NCBI GenBank assembly: GCA_022340705.1
Contig: JAJDNJ010000062.1
Span: 1-34,711 of the forward strand
DNA: 34,711 nucleotides
Source of the DNA: Betaproteobacteria bacterium
GTDB taxonomy: Bacteria; Pseudomonadota; Gammaproteobacteria; Burkholderiales; SG8-39
Reading direction: 5' to 3'
Under the pieces are notes generated by a model, which was not told the DNA's origin, made no database searches, and was given only the letters and a program-made list of their open reading frames with translations. Position numbers and translations under genes: made by a program. Of the stretch, positions 31,168 to 34,711 are shown in pieces. The number at the start of each line of letters is the position of its first letter. Position 1 is the first letter of the stretch.

Positions 31168-32534
31168 ACGAGCTCGACGCCAAGCATCCGCTGGATTTCG
31201 ACGCGCCGCGTTTCTCGATCAAGAAGCCCGTGGTGCGCTCGGATGCGCAGGGCGAGCTGTCCGATGCCGAGCGCGTCGATCGCGCGATGAAGGCATTCGC
31301 GCGCGACATGAACTCGACGACTGCGGCCTATCTCGAATCCTGCGTGCACTGCGGCCATTGCGCGCAGGCCTGCCATTTCTACGTCACCAGCCAGGACGCG
31401 CGCTACACGCCGATCTGGAAGGTCGAGCCGTTCAAGCAAGCCTGGAAGCGCGAAGCCGGCCCCTTCGCCTGGCTCACGCGAACCTTCGACCTCAAGCCTG
31501 CGGTGACCGCGGACGAGCTGCGCGAGTGGCAGGAGCTGCTCTACGACAGCTGCACCATGTGCGGCCGCTGCAGCATGGTCTGCCCGATGGGGATCGACAT
31601 CGCCGCGCTGGTCGGGCTCGCGCGCCACGCGATGTTCGAGGCCGGGCTGGTGCCGCACGAGCTCTGGGCCGTAGCCGAGCGCGCCGAGCGCGAAGGCAGC
31701 CCGCTCGGGGCGACGCCCAAGGTGCTCAAGGAGCGCATCGAGTGGCTCGAGGACGAGCACGAGGTCGAGATTCCGCTCGACAAGCCGAAGGCCGAGGTGC
31801 TGATGACGCTGTCCTCGATCGGGATCATGAAGTATCCGAGTTCGCTGACGGCGCTGGCCAAGGTGATGAAGCACGCCGGCTACGACTGGACCCTGCGCAG
31901 CGACGGCTACGAGGCGACCAACTTCGGCATGCTCTCGGGCAATCTCGCCTGGCAGAAGGCCCTCAGCCTGCGCCTGATCAACGCGGCGATCGCCTGCGAG
32001 GCCAAGCTGCTGGTGCTGCCCGAATGCGGCCACGCCTACGGCGCGCTGCGCTGGCAGGGCGCCAACCTGTACGGGAAGCCGCTGCCCTTCGAGGTGCTGC
32101 ACATCTCCGAATTTCTCGCGCGCGCGATGCGCGAAGGCCGGCTGCGCACGCGCAGGCCGACGGCTTCGCTCACCTACCACGACCCCTGCCAGGTCTCGCG
32201 CCGCGGAGGTGCGACCGGCGCGGCGCGCGAGGTGTTCGCGGGGCTCAAGGCCGACCTGCGCGAGATGCCGAACGGCGGCGACGCCAACTGGTGCTGCGGA
32301 GGCGGCGGCGGGGTCGTTACCCTGCACCGCGCCGACGAGCATCGCCGGCGGGCGTTCGCAATCAAGATGAAACAGGTCGTGGAGAGCGGTGCCGAAAAGG
32401 CGGTCACCAGCTGCGAAAACTGCCGTCTGAGCTTTGACGACGGCCAGGCGCATTACCACTGGGACCGCAAGATGGGCAGCCTGCTCGATCTGGTCGCCGA
32501 GCACCTCGACGAAGCGGGCACCGGGCCCGCCTGA
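31164..32534 (+). CDS. HdrD/DsrK/GlpC-like iron-sulfur oxidoreductase subunit
   Basis: A 456-aa cytoplasmic iron-sulfur protein. Two 4Fe-4S motifs are complete: CVHCGHCAQAC (Cys60-70) and CTMCGRCSMVC (Cys130-140). The C-terminal CCG domain is intact, with Cys342 in YHDPCQ, Cys377-Cys378 in WCCGGGGG and Cys417/Cys420 in SCENC, able to hold a noncubane cluster as in heterodisulfide reductase. The preceding domain (about 210-300) keeps only one Cys in PECGHAYGALRW, so only one CCG cluster site is expected, as in DsrK-type proteins. With the overlapping cytochrome b gene it should form a two-subunit membrane complex linking quinone to a thiol/disulfide or unknown carrier. Substrate unknown. Confidence 0.88.
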   Translation: MNELDAKHPLDFDAPRFSIKKPVVRSDAQGELSDAERVDRAMKAFARDMNSTTAAYLESCVHCGHCAQACHFYVTSQDARYTPIWKVEPFKQAWKREAGPFAWLTRTFDLKPAVTADELREWQELLYDSCTMCGRCSMVCPMGIDIAALVGLARHAMFEAGLVPHELWAVAERAEREGSPLGATPKVLKERIEWLEDEHEVEIPLDKPKAEVLMTLSSIGIMKYPSSLTALAKVMKHAGYDWTLRSDGYEATNFGMLSGNLAWQKALSLRLINAAIACEAKLLVLPECGHAYGALRWQGANLYGKPLPFEVLHISEFLARAMREGRLRTRRPTASLTYHDPCQVSRRGGATGAAREVFAGLKADLREMPNGGDANWCCGGGGGVVTLHRADEHRRRAFAIKMKQVVESGAEKAVTSCENCRLSFDDGQAHYHWDRKMGSLLDLVAEHLDEAGTGPA

Positions 32535-32606
32535 GACGGGCCGCCCGCCCGGCGCAGCGCGCGCGCCGGCCCGGGTACACTGCGGCTGCGCCAAGACGGC
32601 GCCGCT

Positions 32607-34022
32607 ATGGCCGAGATCTCGCACGCCGCTGCCCGATCGATTGCCGCCCTGCCGGGACCGGGTGGGATGCCTTATTTCGGCAACATCCTGCAGTTCCGTC
32701 CCTCGCGCATGCACCTGCAGCTCGAGGACTGGGCGCAGCGCTTCAGCACGCCCTATCGCCTGCGACTGATCGGACGCGACATGCTGGTGGTGGCCGACGC
32801 GCTAACCATCATGGAGCTGTTGCGCGCGCGGCCCTGGACCTTCCGCCGCGCGCGACCGGTGCAGTCGGTGTTTCGCGAGATGGGCATTGCCGGCGTGTTT
32901 TCGGCCGAGGGCGAGACCTGGGAGCGCCAGCGCCGTCTGGTGATGCGCGCCTTCGATCCGGCGCGGCTCAAGCGCTATTTTCCGAGCCTGGTCACGGTCA
33001 CCGCGCGCCTGCGCCGGCGCTGGCAACGCGCCGCGGCGACGGGCGAGGTGCTCGACATCCAGGCCGAGCTGATGCGCTACACGGTCGACGTCACTGCCGG
33101 GCTCGCCTTCGGCGCCGACATCAACACGATCGAGGGCGGCGAGGACGTCATCCAGCGCCATCTCGAGCGAATCTTTCCGATGGTCAACCGGCGCACCACG
33201 GCGCCGTTCGCGTACTGGCGCCACGTCAAGCTGCCCGCCGACCGCGCGCTCGAGCGCGACCTGGCCGCGGCGCGTGCCGCGGTCGACGCCTTCATTGCGC
33301 AGGCGCGTGCGCGCCTCGCCGCGGACCCGGCGCTGCGCGAGAACCCGAGCAACCTGATCGAGGCGCTGCTCGCCGCGCGCGATGCGCCCGGATCGGAGTT
33401 CACCGACGCGGACGTTTCGGGCAACGTATTCACTGCGCTGCTTGCGGGCGAGGACACGACCGCGAACACGCTCGCCTGGCTGTGCTACTACCTGTGCGAA
33501 GCACCGGCGACGCAGGACGCGCTGCACGCCGAGGCCGCAGGCCTGCTCGGCACGGCCGCGCAGGTGGATTCCTTCGAACAGCTCAACGCGCTCCCCTACG
33601 CCGAGGCCGCGACGCGCGAGGCGATGCGCCTGCGGCCCGTTGCGCCGGTGCTCTCCTTCGAGGCACTCAAGCCGGTGCGGGTCGGCGAGTTCGAGCTCGC
33701 GCAGGGCGATATCGTCACTGCGCTGATGCGCCTGCCGGGCATGGACCCCCAGCTGCTCGATGCACCGCAGGCATTCCATCCCGAGCGCTGGCTCGGCGCC
33801 GAGGACGCGCGCCTCGCGTCAGCAAAGAAGGTACTGATGCCCTTCGGCGGCGGGCCGCGCTTCTGCCCGGGACGCTACCTCGCCCTCGCCGAGATCAAGA
33901 TGGTCGCCACCATGCTCGCGCGCAACTTCCGCGTCGCGCGCGAGCCGGGCGAGGTCGGCGAGCGCTACCAGCTCTCGATGATGCCCACCGGGCTGCGCGT
34001 GCGACTCGAGGCGCGCACATGA
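32607..34022 (+). CDS. Cytochrome P450
   Basis: A 471-aa heme monooxygenase. The proline-rich start ALPGPGGMPYFGN resembles that of membrane-associated or CYP-102-like P450s, but no membrane helix is present, so it is likely soluble. Motifs: WERQRRLVMRAF (C-helix), AGEDTTANTLAW (I-helix acid-Thr pair), REAMRLRPVAP (ExxR), FHPERW (meander region) and FGGGPRFCPGRYLALAE with heme-ligand Cys420. All key residues are present. A possible TACACT -10 element lies at 32576-32581. No ferredoxin or reductase gene is seen yet; the next gene, overlapping by 4 bp, is an iron-sulfur protein candidate. Substrate unknown. Confidence 0.95.
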   Translation: MAEISHAAARSIAALPGPGGMPYFGNILQFRPSRMHLQLEDWAQRFSTPYRLRLIGRDMLVVADALTIMELLRARPWTFRRARPVQSVFREMGIAGVFSAEGETWERQRRLVMRAFDPARLKRYFPSLVTVTARLRRRWQRAAATGEVLDIQAELMRYTVDVTAGLAFGADINTIEGGEDVIQRHLERIFPMVNRRTTAPFAYWRHVKLPADRALERDLAAARAAVDAFIAQARARLAADPALRENPSNLIEALLAARDAPGSEFTDADVSGNVFTALLAGEDTTANTLAWLCYYLCEAPATQDALHAEAAGLLGTAAQVDSFEQLNALPYAEAATREAMRLRPVAPVLSFEALKPVRVGEFELAQGDIVTALMRLPGMDPQLLDAPQAFHPERWLGAEDARLASAKKVLMPFGGGPRFCPGRYLALAEIKMVATMLARNFRVAREPGEVGERYQLSMMPTGLRVRLEART

Positions 34023-34711
34023 ACCGAAAGCTGCGCGGCAGCTTCGCGCCGCCGCCCGAGCACGCCGCGCGCCTGCCGAAGGTCTCGGGCAACACGGTCA
34101 ACGGCCTGGGCGAATCCGCGCCGCGCCGCCCGACACCGATCTTCTGGCACAAGCCCGAGATCGAGGCGCACGGCGCGCTGCAGGAGGCCATCGTCGCGCA
34201 CTTCAACGCCCAACCCGGTCTGCGCCGGATCTACTGGGACACCGCGGCGCGCGGGCCAAAGCAGCTGCCGCCGGTCGCCGCGCAGGCCGATCAGCGCACG
34301 CCGCAGGCCTGGAGCGCGGCGCTCAAGTCGTACGCGCTCGCACACGACGCCGAGCTGGTCGGCATTGCGCGGCTCGACCCGCTCTGGGTCTTCGAAGGCT
34401 ACCCGGTTCCCGAGCTGCCCTGGCTGGTGCTCGTCGCGCGCGCCATGGAACATGCGCGCATCGACCAGGCGCCGGCCACGCCCGACAACCTCGAAGGCGC
34501 GGCGGTCGTCGCCGAGGAGTACAACAACACCACGCGCGCCGCGCGCCTGCTCGCGGCCTGGCTGCGCGAGGGCGGCTACCAGGCGGAAGCGCACGGCGGC
34601 CCTTGGGCCGGACCGATCAACCTGCTGCCGGCGGCGATCGCCTGCGGCTTCGGCGAGCTCGGCAAGCACGGCTCGCTGATCAATCGCACGTTGGGCGCGT
34701 CGTTCCGCATC
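34019..34711 (+). CDS. QueG/reductive-dehalogenase-like protein, N-terminal part
   Basis: The frame opens at ATG 34019, overlapping the P450 stop (ATGA), and is open for 231 codons to the window edge. It begins MNRKLRGSFAPPPEHAAR. The recognisable part lies from about residue 105: SYALAHDAELVGIARL, followed by LLAAWLREGGYQAEAH and INLLPAAIACGFGELGKHGSLI. This last pattern is typical of the epoxyqueuosine reductase (QueG)/reductive dehalogenase fold that binds cobalamin, with two 4Fe-4S clusters expected further on, beyond the window. The function is not known; coupling to a P450 suggests either electron supply or a linked reduction step. Confidence 0.75.
   Translation, partial: MNRKLRGSFAPPPEHAARLPKVSGNTVNGLGESAPRRPTPIFWHKPEIEAHGALQEAIVAHFNAQPGLRRIYWDTAARGPKQLPPVAAQADQRTPQAWSAALKSYALAHDAELVGIARLDPLWVFEGYPVPELPWLVLVARAMEHARIDQAPATPDNLEGAAVVAEEYNNTTRAARLLAAWLREGGYQAEAHGGPWAGPINLLPAAIACGFGELGKHGSLINRTLGASFRI

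Noticed and set aside
30484-32534. Respiratory nitrate reductase or glycerol-3-phosphate dehydrogenase subunits
   Set aside because: No NarG/NarH or GlpA/GlpB is encoded beside them, and the iron-sulfur protein has the HdrD/DsrK layout with a single intact CCG site.

Overview
The window is GC-rich bacterial DNA packed with genes on both strands. The gene content suggests a betaproteobacterium: a ccoNOQP-ccoGH cbb3 oxidase cluster, an FNR with the C-x2-C-x5-C iron-sulfur signature, oxygen-independent hemN, a SirB2 protein, and several FNR-type TTGAY-N4-RTCAA boxes. The taxon is an inference from gene content, not from a marker gene. I saw no tRNA, rRNA, CRISPR array, phage gene or intact insertion sequence.

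Region 1 (1-12.4 kb) lies entirely on the minus strand. Read from high to low coordinate it holds a heavy-metal-associated (HMA) small protein, an RND adaptor and pump, an SDR oxidoreductase, four tandem 38-bp repeats, a cupin, a CaiB/BaiF CoA-transferase, a 61-aa membrane protein, an acyl-CoA dehydrogenase, a second cupin, a nitroreductase, a DUF2238 membrane protein and an exported creatininase-like protein. Last come argC, with its own promoter, and the start of a HAD hydrolase that runs off the left edge. Spacing is tight and many starts overlap the preceding stop, so much of this is probably co-transcribed. The CoA-transferase, dehydrogenase and SDR suggest catabolism of an unknown acyl-CoA.

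Region 2 (12.4-14.5 kb, minus strand) holds SirB2, a small secreted protein and a nitronate monooxygenase.

Region 3 (14.6-23.1 kb) is rich in regulation for low oxygen and stress. On the plus strand are a Crp/Fnr regulator without an iron-sulfur motif, a universal stress protein, a TraR/DksA zinc-finger protein and a CbpA/DnaJ chaperone. hemN and a TauE/SafE (COG2836) membrane protein run back on the minus strand. A PAS histidine kinase with a NarL-type regulator, a single-domain receiver and a true FNR follow on the plus strand. FNR-type boxes precede the Crp/Fnr gene, the stress protein and hemN. A 123-bp palindromic element sits between the two response regulators.

Region 4 (23.1-32.5 kb) holds the cbb3 oxidase operon on the minus strand: ccoN, ccoO, ccoQ, ccoP, ccoG, ccoH, an 84-aa membrane protein, a monoheme cytochrome c and a beta-CASP metallo-beta-lactamase nuclease. 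Divergent from ccoN, across one shared FNR-type box, is a two-gene unit encoding a NarI/DsrM-like cytochrome b and an HdrD/DsrK-like iron-sulfur protein. This looks like a membrane quinone:thiol/disulfide-type oxidoreductase of unknown substrate.

Region 5 (32.6 kb to the end) encodes a cytochrome P450 whose stop overlaps the start of a QueG/reductive-dehalogenase-like protein, which runs off the right edge.
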